Part shown: in pieces, positions 44,737-53,144 of the stretch
Layout: each line of letters opens with the position of its first letter
How positions within the stretch are numbered: the first letter of the stretch is position 1
DNA from: Mycolicibacterium tusciae JS617
GTDB taxonomy: Bacteria; Actinomycetota; Actinomycetes; Mycobacteriales; Mycobacteriaceae
NCBI RefSeq assembly: GCF_000243415.2
Contig: NZ_KI912270.1
Span: 6,033,837-6,097,836 of the forward strand
Direction: 5' to 3'
Length of the DNA stretch: 64,000 nt
The notes under the pieces: model-generated
What the model was told of the DNA's origin: nothing
The model's input: only the letters and a program-made list of their open reading frames with translations
The model's database searches: none
Made by a program: the position numbers and the translations under genes

Positions 44737-44912
44737 TGCCGTTCATCCTTTCCAGTCGGACCCTATTTGGTCCGCAGTCCGGAGAACAGAGGGCACGCCA
44801 CCGAGCGATTGCGCTCCACGGGTGGCGGGGCTAGTTGTGGTCGTCCGTCGCTTCCGCTTCGGCGCAGTCTCCACGGCGGGTGAGAGCCTGACGCGGGCGT
44901 AGCGTCACCCAA

Positions 44913-45914
44913 ATGGATGAACACATCCGCAAGATCGTGGCAGAAGCGCCGCCGCTGACCGACGAGCAAGCCCACAAGATAGCGACGCTCTTCGATATTG
45001 AGAACCACCGCGCCAAGATGCGGGCCGAGCGTCAGCCCTATACCGGCGGACCACCGGAAGGGCTGGCGGTTCGCTCAAGCCTGCCCGGCAAGCCGGAACA
45101 ATCCAATGACGAGGTGCTTCAGGCGTACCGGAAGACGTGGGATGAGGGATTGGCGCGGACCCCGATGTGGTCGATGTGGCACCCATCGCCCGATGACATC
45201 TTTCGGTGGCGGATTCAGTTCGACTGCGGCTGCGTCGAGGAGCGGATGACTACGACAGATGATCCGCAATCACTGCTCGACAAGTCAGACATTGAATGGC
45301 GAACAGGAGAGGTCTTGCCGTCGGGCCAGTATCTGTGCCGCCGTAGGGATCATCCTCACCATGCGTTTCCGGTTCGCGACGTTGCGTCGTGGGACGAGCG
45401 CGTCGGCGAACGGGAGCTGCCTGCCGATCCCGTCGCCCCACCAGAGTGGTGGGGCGATGAGAGTCCAGAGCAGTGGGCGATCTATCGCAAAGGCCCGCGC
45501 ACGCTCGCCATGTGGAAGGCGACCCTGACGTGCGAGCATCAGTTCACGACACTGATGGAAGTTGAGTGGAAGCCAGAGCACGGACTGCACGTGGCCACGC
45601 CGGAGCGACTCGCCGAGATGCGAGATGAATGGACCAAGGCGTACGCGCCCGCCTCGATTCCCGACGAGTACGCGCGGCAGTTAGATGCGGGATGGCCGCA
45701 GCTGTACCACCACCTCGACTGCGATGTGTGCAAGGAAGTGCGCAAACCGGTCGCATACCAAGCGCTGGGGTGGCTGGTCCCGCCACCGAGCAAGCCGCGC
45801 ACGCCACGCAAACAGAAGTCGCCGGAGGAGCGCCTACGGGCAGAGTTGGTGAAGACCGAGCGCGAGGCGAAGCGGTTACGCGAAGAACTACAGCGAATTC
45901 AGCAGCAGGAATGA
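44913..45914 (+). CDS. Hypothetical protein with Cys/His-rich repeats
   Basis: A 333-residue soluble protein. It has two related modules, each with a cysteine or histidine cluster (IQFDCGCVEERMTTTDD ... YLCRRRDHPHH; ATLTCEHQFTTLMEVEW ... LDCDVCKEVRKP), and a basic, coiled-coil C-terminus (RLRAELVKTEREAKRLREEL). I do not recognise the family. Such pairs could bind zinc. It is the first gene after the IS3 element and seems part of the element backbone. Confidence 0.65.
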   Translation: MDEHIRKIVAEAPPLTDEQAHKIATLFDIENHRAKMRAERQPYTGGPPEGLAVRSSLPGKPEQSNDEVLQAYRKTWDEGLARTPMWSMWHPSPDDIFRWRIQFDCGCVEERMTTTDDPQSLLDKSDIEWRTGEVLPSGQYLCRRRDHPHHAFPVRDVASWDERVGERELPADPVAPPEWWGDESPEQWAIYRKGPRTLAMWKATLTCEHQFTTLMEVEWKPEHGLHVATPERLAEMRDEWTKAYAPASIPDEYARQLDAGWPQLYHHLDCDVCKEVRKPVAYQALGWLVPPPSKPRTPRKQKSPEERLRAELVKTEREAKRLREELQRIQQQE

Positions 45915-46034
45915 CCACCCGCTCCGCCAAGATCGGAATCAGATCGCGAAGGCGAAGCCCTTCGCCTGGTCGCAAGAGAGTGACCGTCCGCCGAGTTGAC
46001 GCGACATCACCAAGGCCAGAGAAGGATGAACGAC

Positions 46035-46304
46035 ATGAACGACGAGTTCATCCGGACCTACAGCCTCGAAGAGGTCGCCGACATGATCTGCGGAGACGAG
46101 ATGCGTGACCCAGTGCTGTGGGTGAAGCGTCGTATCCGCAAGGGTGCTTTTCGCGCGATCAAGGTAGGGCGCTCCTATCGCATGACCTCGGAGCAGCTGG
46201 ACGAGGCGCTGAAGGCATTGGAGTTCAAGCCGACTCCTGTTGCGCCGCAGGCACATCCCTCCGGGCTCACCCGCGCCGCACTGCGGCGACGGGGCATGTT
46301 GTAG
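46035..46304 (+). CDS. Excisionase-like/MerR-type HTH DNA-binding protein
   Basis: An 89-residue protein. TYSLEEVADMICGDEM ... WVKRRIRKGAFRAIKVGRSYRM is a winged-helix excisionase-like domain as found in actinobacterial integrative elements. The C-terminal basic tail (SGLTRAALRRRGML) may bind DNA. The ATG at 46035 (9 nt after AGAAGG) is preferred; ATG 46026 adds three residues. Its partner integrase is not in the window. Confidence 0.75.
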   Translation: MNDEFIRTYSLEEVADMICGDEMRDPVLWVKRRIRKGAFRAIKVGRSYRMTSEQLDEALKALEFKPTPVAPQAHPSGLTRAALRRRGML

Positions 46305-46457
46305 GAACCTTTTCGCGCTGACCTCAGCGAGCCCGCTGCGCGGGCCAGCACAGCCCGCCAACTCCAGCATCCCAACGCGCGAGTACGGGCTCCTCACCCT
46401 CCGACGATTGCCGCTAGATCGACACACTAAATCCCAAGCCCAAAGGGCTCCGCCTAG

Positions 46458-47270
46458 TTAGACCGCCGCGGCTGACCGCTGATGATGGGCTGTAGCGGCG
46501 TCGATGATCTTCGAAACGGCACTGTGATGCACACCCACCTGCTTCGCGATGCGGTTCAACGGATCCCCAGAGTTATGAGCGGTGAGGATTCGCACGACTA
46601 CCTCGACCGGCTTCCGCGTTACTTTGTCGGCGACCAGCGCAGCCGCGAGGTGCCAAGTCGCGTCATCCTCGTCGGGGGTTGCGCTTTTCGTGACTGCCGC
46701 AATTGCGTTGGGCCGGTCCGTCACCGCTACAGCGTGGAGTGAGGCAGTCGCGGTGTCGCGTTTCGATGTCGCGTTGATGGGCCTCAGGGCCGCGGGTCCT
46801 CCCGCGCTACCAGTCGCGTTACGGGTACGACGTGCAGGTTTATCCCCAATCGCGACGAGAGCGAGCGTCGCAACACCGATCGCAAGGTCGATCACCAAGG
46901 GTAGGACCGGCGCGAGTTCTCGGCGAATGCCCGCGACTACCGCGAGGTCAAATAGCGCGACGAACGACAGGACGAACGCGCCAATCGCGAGCGCTGCCGT
47001 CGCCATAACCGCGGCACGGTAGACAGCACCTGACGCTGCACCCTTGACGAGCACAGCCACACCATGCACCGCCAACAGAAGCACCGTGGGTGGCACCGCG
47101 GAGACACACGCAGCGAGCCAACGGGTACCGGGTGCAGCCGTAAGCCATGCATGAGCGACGTTGCCCACCAACGAGACCAGGGTGGCGAGAATCAACCATG
47201 ACCAGAAGAACCTCACGGCGTGACGATGGTTACGCCGGGTGATGTCGGCTTGGGTGAGGCTGGTGGTCAT
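46458..47270 (-). CDS. DUF2637 membrane protein with C-terminal HTH
   Basis: A 270-residue protein. Four N-terminal hydrophobic helices (FFWSWLILATLVSLVGNVAH, VPPTVLLLAVHGVAVLV, VMATAALAIGAFVLSFVALF, LPLVIDLAIGVATLALVAI) are typical of DUF2637/SpdB-like spread proteins of actinobacterial elements. A C-terminal HTH-like segment (NRIAKQVGVHHSAVSKIID) follows. It is coupled to the XRE gene by ATGA overlap. Confidence 0.78.
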   Translation of the reverse strand: MTTSLTQADITRRNHRHAVRFFWSWLILATLVSLVGNVAHAWLTAAPGTRWLAACVSAVPPTVLLLAVHGVAVLVKGAASGAVYRAAVMATAALAIGAFVLSFVALFDLAVVAGIRRELAPVLPLVIDLAIGVATLALVAIGDKPARRTRNATGSAGGPAALRPINATSKRDTATASLHAVAVTDRPNAIAAVTKSATPDEDDATWHLAAALVADKVTRKPVEVVVRILTAHNSGDPLNRIAKQVGVHHSAVSKIIDAATAHHQRSAAAV

Positions 47271-47491
47271 CGCCCCTCCTCCGTCAACACGTGCTCAATC
47301 GTTCGCTCGCCGATCGTGACCGTGATCCGGGCGTGGGCTCCGAGGGCAGTGAGGTATTCGGACAACGTGCTCAGGAGCACATCACTGCGGCGCTCAAGCT
47401 GAGACACGCTGCCCTGCGTCGTGGACAGTCGAGCCGCCATCTCAGTTTGGGTCACCCCTGCCTCGCGCCGGATCTTCGACAACTCGATCAT
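47267..47491 (-). CDS. XRE-family HTH regulator
   Basis: A 74-residue protein: LSKIRREAGVTQTEMAARLS then TTQGSVSQLERRSDVLLSTL is a classic Cro/CI HTH. The C-terminus resembles HigA-type antitoxins, but no HigB/RelE partner adjoins it. It shares an operon with the DUF2637 gene and is divergent from 47511; the 19-bp gap has AT-rich TAATATTAGC...ATATGATATTAG repeats that may be its operator. Confidence 0.82.
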   Translation of the reverse strand: MIELSKIRREAGVTQTEMAARLSTTQGSVSQLERRSDVLLSTLSEYLTALGAHARITVTIGERTIEHVLTEEGR

Positions 47492-47510
47492 CGCGTAATA
47501 TTAGCTCTAT

Positions 47511-47900
47511 ATGATATTAGTTGCAACTGATACACGCTTGCTAGCTCGATTGGAATGGGCGACGGGCCCTGATGGCGGGACCGAACCCACTCCGTGCACT
47601 ACCGTCGGTGACTTGGACGGGGTCCTAACTTGCAGTGATTCGCCTCCCCGTTCTTGGGAGGCGGACCTGATGCAGGCCGCCTACCTCCTCGAACTGCTTT
47701 GCCGCTACCGGCTCGAAGCCGAGATGGCACGCGCCAAGCTCTACGTGACGATCCACAAGCACATCGCCGCCGGGGACAGGGCTCGGGCCGACGATCTGCG
47801 TCGATTCATTCCCGCGACAGAAGGCACAGTGGCCACCCTCGACCGCCTCGGCGAAGCGCTTCGGGAACGGATCACCGCCCTGCGCTCGGAGTTCTCCTGA
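47511..47900 (+). CDS. Hypothetical protein
   Basis: A 129-residue ORF. The C-terminal three quarters, from MQAAYLLELLCRYRLEAEMA to LGEALRERITALRSEF, is helical and well formed. The first 50 residues are less convincing, and an internal ATG at 47670 could be the start. I do not recognise it. It diverges from the XRE gene and may be regulated by it. Confidence 0.5.
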   Translation: MILVATDTRLLARLEWATGPDGGTEPTPCTTVGDLDGVLTCSDSPPRSWEADLMQAAYLLELLCRYRLEAEMARAKLYVTIHKHIAAGDRARADDLRRFIPATEGTVATLDRLGEALRERITALRSEFS

Positions 47901-48003
47901 GCAGTCAGGCGCGAGCAACCGTTACCCGTTCGAGCTGTCAGTACCCGCCGACGAGGTAAAAGGGCTACCGTGAGCTGACGCGGGGCGGGATAAGGCGGCG
48001 GCG

Positions 48004-48297
48004 ATGTTCGCGAAGTTGCGCGAAACGCTCAGCACCTCAGGTGACGAGACCTCAAGTGACGAGCCCGACGACGGCATAAAGGTCGAGTCCTACGACAGCA
48101 CGAGCTACTTTGTGTTTCTCACGATGAAGGGCAAGTCAAGCGCCCTACCGCCCTTCGCGGCATGCAATCTCGCTGGAAGCCTGTTGGCTGCGGCCGACGA
48201 CGCAGACTCTCGGATGACCGATGAAGCCCGCACCGAACTTTGCATCGTGGGAAACCGACAAGTCTCCTGTCGGTGCTCACTACATTGCCCCGCATGA
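48004..48297 (+). CDS. Hypothetical protein
   Basis: A 97-residue ORF starting MFAKLRETLSTSGDETSSDEPD with DSTSYFVFLTMKGKSSALPP and a mixed C-terminus containing three cysteines near the end. No domain is recognised. The acidic N-terminus and the lack of coupling leave it uncertain. It lies between backbone genes and the DUF2971 gene. Confidence 0.4.
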   Translation: MFAKLRETLSTSGDETSSDEPDDGIKVESYDSTSYFVFLTMKGKSSALPPFAACNLAGSLLAAADDADSRMTDEARTELCIVGNRQVSCRCSLHCPA

Positions 48298-48421
48298 GCA
48301 ACCGAGTCAGTTGGGCACGTACCGCGAGGAAGTTTCGTGAAGTCGCAAGGACCACTGATAACCCGACGACCAAGCTGCTCGCCGAAGGGCTGACGTTGAG
48401 TCCTCGGGGTGGCGCGCAGAT

Positions 48422-49264
48422 CTACCAAGATCTATACGGCGCTTGCGCCTGTCCAGGATGGATGTCGATTCCGTTCTGTATGGCCAGGACCTTCGCGGCC
48501 TGCTGGGCAAGGTCGATGTTGGGACCAGGGCCAGTGACCATTTCGGGTACAAGTTCTGAGTCAAGTCTCCCAAGGTCGAATTTCACATAGGGCACAAGGA
48601 AACTCGCACCCTCCCGAAATTCGAACTTGGTCGTTTCGTAGTCGAAAAGTGGGCTGATCAACCGCCACTCATTCTCTCCGTGGAACGCCCAATCCTTTAC
48701 GAGCGGCGCGAACTCCTGGATTTGCAGGCGCGCTGTATCGACCGCTTCCTTAGCCCGCTCTTCAGTGTCCGGCCCGTTCTCTGCGTAGTTCGTGAATAGC
48801 TCCTGCAACAACGGAATTAAGCGGAACTCCGGAGTAGCGATACCGTCCTCGCCGTACTCGACCTTCTCTAGTCGGTAGCCTGCGTCAGTCGCTCGCGCTT
48901 TGAGGCGTTCTAAATCGAAGCCAACGGCATAACCGTCACCCGGCTTGGTGTAGCCACGCCACTGGCTCAAGTCGTCCCGTTCCTCTGAAAAGCACGTAAC
49001 GAAAATGCATGGGAGTCGGCCACGTTCGAAGGGATGCAAACCCTCGACTGCCTTTTGCAGGTGCGGAACCTTTGGAAGCAGCTCCCGAATGACGGTTCGT
49101 CGGGGCAGCAAGCCTTTGATGACGTTGAAGGTGCCGACGTACTCGCTGTGGTCGTTGAGGAAGTAAATATGGGTTGCCCACAACTCGCGGTTCTCAACGA
49201 TGCCCTTCAGCCCTCTGCCGCTGGTGTAGTGATAGAGGCGGGGGCGCTGCGGCTCGCGTGTCAT
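48422..49264 (-). CDS. DUF2971-domain protein
   Basis: A 280-residue protein. DUF2971 features: LYHYTSGRGLKGIVENRELW, ATHIYFLNDHSEY, CIFVTCFSEERDDLSQWRGYT, GYAVGFDLERL and WAFHGENEWRLI. The family resembles ADP-ribosyltransferase folds in its YHYT start and E-x-E-W motif, but its activity is uncharacterised to my knowledge. The ATG at 49264 is preferred to 49342. It begins the lower-GC gene block. Confidence 0.8.
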   Translation of the reverse strand: MTREPQRPRLYHYTSGRGLKGIVENRELWATHIYFLNDHSEYVGTFNVIKGLLPRRTVIRELLPKVPHLQKAVEGLHPFERGRLPCIFVTCFSEERDDLSQWRGYTKPGDGYAVGFDLERLKARATDAGYRLEKVEYGEDGIATPEFRLIPLLQELFTNYAENGPDTEERAKEAVDTARLQIQEFAPLVKDWAFHGENEWRLISPLFDYETTKFEFREGASFLVPYVKFDLGRLDSELVPEMVTGPGPNIDLAQQAAKVLAIQNGIDIHPGQAQAPYRSW

Positions 49265-49546
49265 CCTGATGGTTAATGATGAGGAAGTACGCGCGACGAT
49301 TTCAGGGCGCACGTCGCGTGGCCATCGGACTGGTTCGGTCATTCGACGAGGCTATTGGCTTCAAAGGGGCATTGGAGCGCATTACTTCCGGGATGTCGCT
49401 GCACTCGCGTTCAAACGGCGTACCGATCAGTGATGCGCAGTTGCCGATGCGACGGATTGCCCCAGCGGAGAACGTCTCCGAGATGCAACAGACGGCTTCC
49501 TTGCCGATAACGCCACTTATTGTGCTCCCGCTCAACGGCGTTCATG

Positions 49547-50581
49547 TCACCCGCGCCTGGGTGGTGGCTTCGGTCTGGCTATCTCACTGTTGTCGATGAT
49601 CTCTTCGGCGAGCTGGACCAGGCCGTCGGTGTTCAGTCCCGGCCAGCCCTTGAGTGCTAGCCGCCAGTGCGACGAGATCGCCGATGCACCATAGGCAGCG
49701 CCAAGCAGCCCACCGGCGATCGCTGCCACCGTGTCGGTGTCCCCACCACCGCGTACCGCTGCCACCAGCGCCAACCTCAGATGATCGACACGGAACACCT
49801 CGCTGGCGGGGTCGTCTACTGGCACGGGAGTGGCGGCGATGGCGGACCAGGCAGCTTGCAGTGCCACGACCACACAGCCGTTGTCGTCCGAGAATGCTGA
49901 AGGCCGCGATGCCTCAGCCTCCGCCAGACGGGCAATCCACAGTCGTCGACGGTCAATGTCGATGTGCCCCAGACCGACTCGCACATCGAGCTGCCCGATC
50001 AGCACCGCGTGGCGGATCGCAAGGCACCACAACACGCAGGCATCCCCGGCCTCCGGATCGAAATGAGTCAACTCGCTGACCGCGCGAGCCGCCTCCACCA
50101 GCGCTATCTCATCGCCGAGATAAGCCAGCGCTACTGGGACCGTGCGCATAAGCGAACCGTTGCCGGTGCGGTACCCATTCTGGGCATAAAAGGCCGCCGA
50201 TTCTTCGTACGCGGACCGTGCCGAGATGCCTCGCTGTCCAGCCGCGGACAGCACCGTGGACGTTTGAACGCCAATGTCTTTCGCGGTGAGAGACCACAAG
50301 TGCCACCGTTCGACGATGGAGTCGAGCGACTCTTCGTGCCGTAGGTCCGCTCCGGTTGCCGCGACCTCAGCGATCGCGATGGCCATCGAAGTGTCGTCGG
50401 TCCACTCGCCGGGCTCGAACGGCCCCAGCCCACCGCCGATCATCGCTACCGGATAGTCAGCCGCCATCGGCTCGTCGAACTCGTACCCGGCTCCAAGTGC
50501 ATCACCGGCTGCCGTGCCCACCAGCACACCGACCGCCCGATCACACTGAGTATTATTGAGTTTCACGCCGGATGTGGTCAT
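49547..50581 (-). CDS. ADP-ribosylglycohydrolase family protein
   Basis: A 344-residue DraG-type enzyme. Metal/substrate motifs: GTAAGDALGAGYEF, EWTDDTSMAIAIAEV (first di-Asp), TGNGSLMRTVPVALAYLGD and AAVRGGGDTDTVAAIAGGLLGAAYG (the C-terminal Asp-Thr-Asp). It removes ADP-ribose from proteins or nucleic acids. The ATG at 50581 follows GGGAGT. It lies between the protease and DUF2971 genes, all on the same strand. Confidence 0.9.
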   Translation of the reverse strand: MTTSGVKLNNTQCDRAVGVLVGTAAGDALGAGYEFDEPMAADYPVAMIGGGLGPFEPGEWTDDTSMAIAIAEVAATGADLRHEESLDSIVERWHLWSLTAKDIGVQTSTVLSAAGQRGISARSAYEESAAFYAQNGYRTGNGSLMRTVPVALAYLGDEIALVEAARAVSELTHFDPEAGDACVLWCLAIRHAVLIGQLDVRVGLGHIDIDRRRLWIARLAEAEASRPSAFSDDNGCVVVALQAAWSAIAATPVPVDDPASEVFRVDHLRLALVAAVRGGGDTDTVAAIAGGLLGAAYGASAISSHWRLALKGWPGLNTDGLVQLAEEIIDNSEIARPKPPPRRG

Positions 50582-50863
50582 ACGTACTCCCGGAGAGTCC
50601 GGGCCCCATAGATAGGGGCGCTCTTGCCGACACCGGTTAGTGCCAGCCGCTTCGTCATCCGAGCCACCCACGAGCGTGGGGTTGGCGTGCCGCAAGTCGG
50701 AGCTTGACGCGGCAACTCGTGAAGCAATCGCCATTCTAAGCGGGCGGGCCTGCTTGAGCGAACAGAGGCAAACGGCGATGAGTTGAAGCTCGGCCAACGG
50801 CCCGGTCCTCCGCGTTGTCGATCCGCCGCGAACAGCTGGAAATGTCCCGTTCGGGGAACCCCG

Positions 50864-51826
50864 CTATCGCTGCGGCGCGGCGTCCGGATTCTGCGGATGT
50901 CCGTCGCCGTGCCAGATCTTCAAGTGGGGGGTGCCGTCGTTGTCGAGGGTGTAGTGCTCACGACCGTCGATGCGAATGAAGGGGATGTGCACAATCGAAA
51001 GGTCGGGTGGGTACGCCCCTGGGGGCCACGATGCCGTCACGGTCCAGCGGAATAGGTCGACACACCACGCCGCGAAGGTCGGCCCCTGATGATCGTCGGC
51101 TTCGAAACCGCGACTAATGACGCCGACGACTGCGCCATCTTGGCCGAAGACTGAGCCACCGCTCATGCCACCCAGCGAGCCACACTGAATCTCGATGACG
51201 GGGAATGGGGCCAGAAGCGGATGTCGAGGCCAATGCACCGCAGTCACGACGCCAACGGCGGTGTACAAGTTGCCGGTGAGCGGGAAGGTGTCGGGTTCAG
51301 TTCGCGCTTCGGCCTCTTCGAAGCGAAAGCCGACAATCGTAAGCTGTTCTCCCGCATACGGTGTCCTTGTCGTCAAAGGAAGGCATGTAAAGCGATTGTC
51401 GTCCGGTAAATTAGTAACCAACTGAAGGGACAGGATCGCTAGGTCGCCGTCGTCGTTGGAGCATCCGTAGTGCTGAAGCCGCCATACCTCCAGACGACCA
51501 CCCGGCCGCAAACCGACGCAGTACACCTCCTTTTCACCCCGCAATGCCTCCTCCAAGTGGTCGTCAAGGACGTGCTTGGCTGTGACTGCCAGGCCGGGTC
51601 CAATCATGAACGCAGTGCCCCACACTTTGACCGTGCGCTCGTCCTTGACCGCTACAGCGAGCAAAGACCCGTCGAAGAAGTCCGAATTCGTCACCCAGGA
51701 GGGCACCGTTCCGGCCGGGGACGGCGGGATTCGGAGGCACTCGCTGCTGATCCGGCTCCCGGCCTCTGCGACTTCCAATGGGTCGTTGCCGACAACACCC
51801 ATGTACTGCCACTCTGGCTTGTTCAC
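50864..51826 (-). CDS. Trypsin-like serine protease
   Basis: A 320-residue trypsin-fold protein. Catalytic triad candidates: His in LAVTAKHVLDD, Asp in NDDGDLAILSLQL, Ser in GSLGGMSGGSVFGQDG. It has no signal peptide, so it is cytosolic, as is typical of proteases in defence or signalling islands rather than secreted HtrA enzymes, and no PDZ domain is visible. The C-terminus ends with GHPQNPDAAPQR. It is preceded by the SIR2-like gene on the same strand. Confidence 0.85.
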   Translation of the reverse strand: MNKPEWQYMGVVGNDPLEVAEAGSRISSECLRIPPSPAGTVPSWVTNSDFFDGSLLAVAVKDERTVKVWGTAFMIGPGLAVTAKHVLDDHLEEALRGEKEVYCVGLRPGGRLEVWRLQHYGCSNDDGDLAILSLQLVTNLPDDNRFTCLPLTTRTPYAGEQLTIVGFRFEEAEARTEPDTFPLTGNLYTAVGVVTAVHWPRHPLLAPFPVIEIQCGSLGGMSGGSVFGQDGAVVGVISRGFEADDHQGPTFAAWCVDLFRWTVTASWPPGAYPPDLSIVHIPFIRIDGREHYTLDNDGTPHLKIWHGDGHPQNPDAAPQR

Positions 51827-51956
51827 GCGCCTCCTCGGGCTTTGCCAGCGTGATACCGGATGGCCGCTGCGGCGGCTCAGCGGGACCTACTAGATGATCG
51901 TGCCTTTCACCTCACGGTCGCCCGCCCCGACCGACTGAGCGGCGGTCATTCAGGGC

Positions 51957-52961
51957 CTAGTTGGCGAAGGCGGCCACCCACCCTGGGATTGCCTCGTCTC
52001 CCAAGCCCGCATATGTATCTACCAAGCGATCGTCGTCAACATCATCGAACCCGAACACGTCCACCACCCGTTGAACCACAGCCCTGCCGAAGTCGACGGG
52101 AACGATGGTCGCGGCCTGTGGGAGGTTGGTCGTCAGCATCGACGCCACCAGAAGGTCGGTCACAGGGAGGCTGAAACCCATCAAGACTAATTCCTCGGCG
52201 GCCCTGAGGGCGTCCGCCGCTTGCACCCACAGCGACCGCAACGTTCGGTTGTTGTAGTAAGAACTCTTGACGGCTGTGGGAGGAACGATCATCGGGTCGC
52301 GATCTGACGAAAGCAAATCGGCGTTGTCGTACCGAGACGAGATCCCCTCGACTGTCCATCCTTCCCGGCCGTTGATCCCCATGTCATAAATGACGTCTCC
52401 CGGCGGGCTACCGGGACCGGAGTAGCGCCAATTCAGCGACCCGTGAAGCTTCAGCAGACGCAAGCCCGAGGTCGACTCTGAACCACCCAACACAGTCCCC
52501 ATTCGAGACGCGATATACGTCAGAGGGACGGGATATATCCGTGTCATGTCGATCGAGCGGTTTTGCACCTCGATGTACCAAGCCAATTCGACAAGCAAGT
52601 CGTAGTTGAAAGTAATCACTGTCGCCGCTGTCGCCTGCCAGTACAGCACAAGTTTCTTGAGCCATTCAGGACAGGGGCCATGTGTAACGGCCGCTGTCTG
52701 TCGTTCATCCAAAGCAGTATGGACAGCTTGAGCCACATCATTGAATGCTGCTTGATTACGCAGCTGGTCCCCCTGTGACAACCAAGGCGGCCCGTCGATC
52801 AGGTAACTCAGCCATTGCTCGAAATTATTCGCCAAAGGTGTTGATGCACCTGGAAGGTCTGGAACGCTTGCCTGCACGGCGGTCGAGAGTTCATTCATCA
52901 TCGGCATCTCGGCGCTGATTGCGCGGCTGAAGCCAGCACCAAGTAGGAACACCCTGTTCAT
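51957..52961 (-). CDS. SIR2-like domain protein
   Basis: A 334-residue protein. NAD-site residues: VFLLGAGFSRAISAEMPMM (GAG), VITFNYDLLVELA (FNYD), LLKLHGSLNWR (HG) and LVLMGFSLPVTDLLVA. This matches the SIR2_2 superfamily seen in anti-phage NADases. No C-terminal partner domain is seen. The ATG at 52961 was chosen; the longer frame (to 53108) overlaps the divergent promoter. Activity and target are inferred only. Confidence 0.85.
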   Translation of the reverse strand: MNRVFLLGAGFSRAISAEMPMMNELSTAVQASVPDLPGASTPLANNFEQWLSYLIDGPPWLSQGDQLRNQAAFNDVAQAVHTALDERQTAAVTHGPCPEWLKKLVLYWQATAATVITFNYDLLVELAWYIEVQNRSIDMTRIYPVPLTYIASRMGTVLGGSESTSGLRLLKLHGSLNWRYSGPGSPPGDVIYDMGINGREGWTVEGISSRYDNADLLSSDRDPMIVPPTAVKSSYYNNRTLRSLWVQAADALRAAEELVLMGFSLPVTDLLVASMLTTNLPQAATIVPVDFGRAVVQRVVDVFGFDDVDDDRLVDTYAGLGDEAIPGWVAAFAN

Positions 52962-53144
52962 CACTAACCCCGGATTCGATATTGCTTCAGAAGCTCTGGA
53001 CGCAACATATCCGGCAAGTCCTCTCAGCGATCGCGATCTGGAGTTCGCGTTGATCGCTGCAGCTGAGAGGGTCCACCACGTGGGCGCTGGTGCCTGGTGC
53101 TGACGCAAGTTTCATGCCTGACGACGAGTCGCGCTTCCCGGGGC

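Larger units (their letters stand above)
43523..44780 (-). mobile_element. IS3-family insertion sequence
   Basis: About 1258 bp. Inverted termini GGACTGCGGATTTCGCGGG (left) and, reversed, GGACTGCGGACCAAATAGGG (right). The exact ends are uncertain by a few bases because no clean 3-4-bp duplication is seen. It contains orfA and orfB on the minus strand. Confidence 0.85.

Noticed and set aside
48240..48590. 116-residue plus-strand ORF starting near 48294
   Set aside because: Its first 40 residues look possible but the rest is antisense to the DUF2971 C-terminus; no support for a gene.
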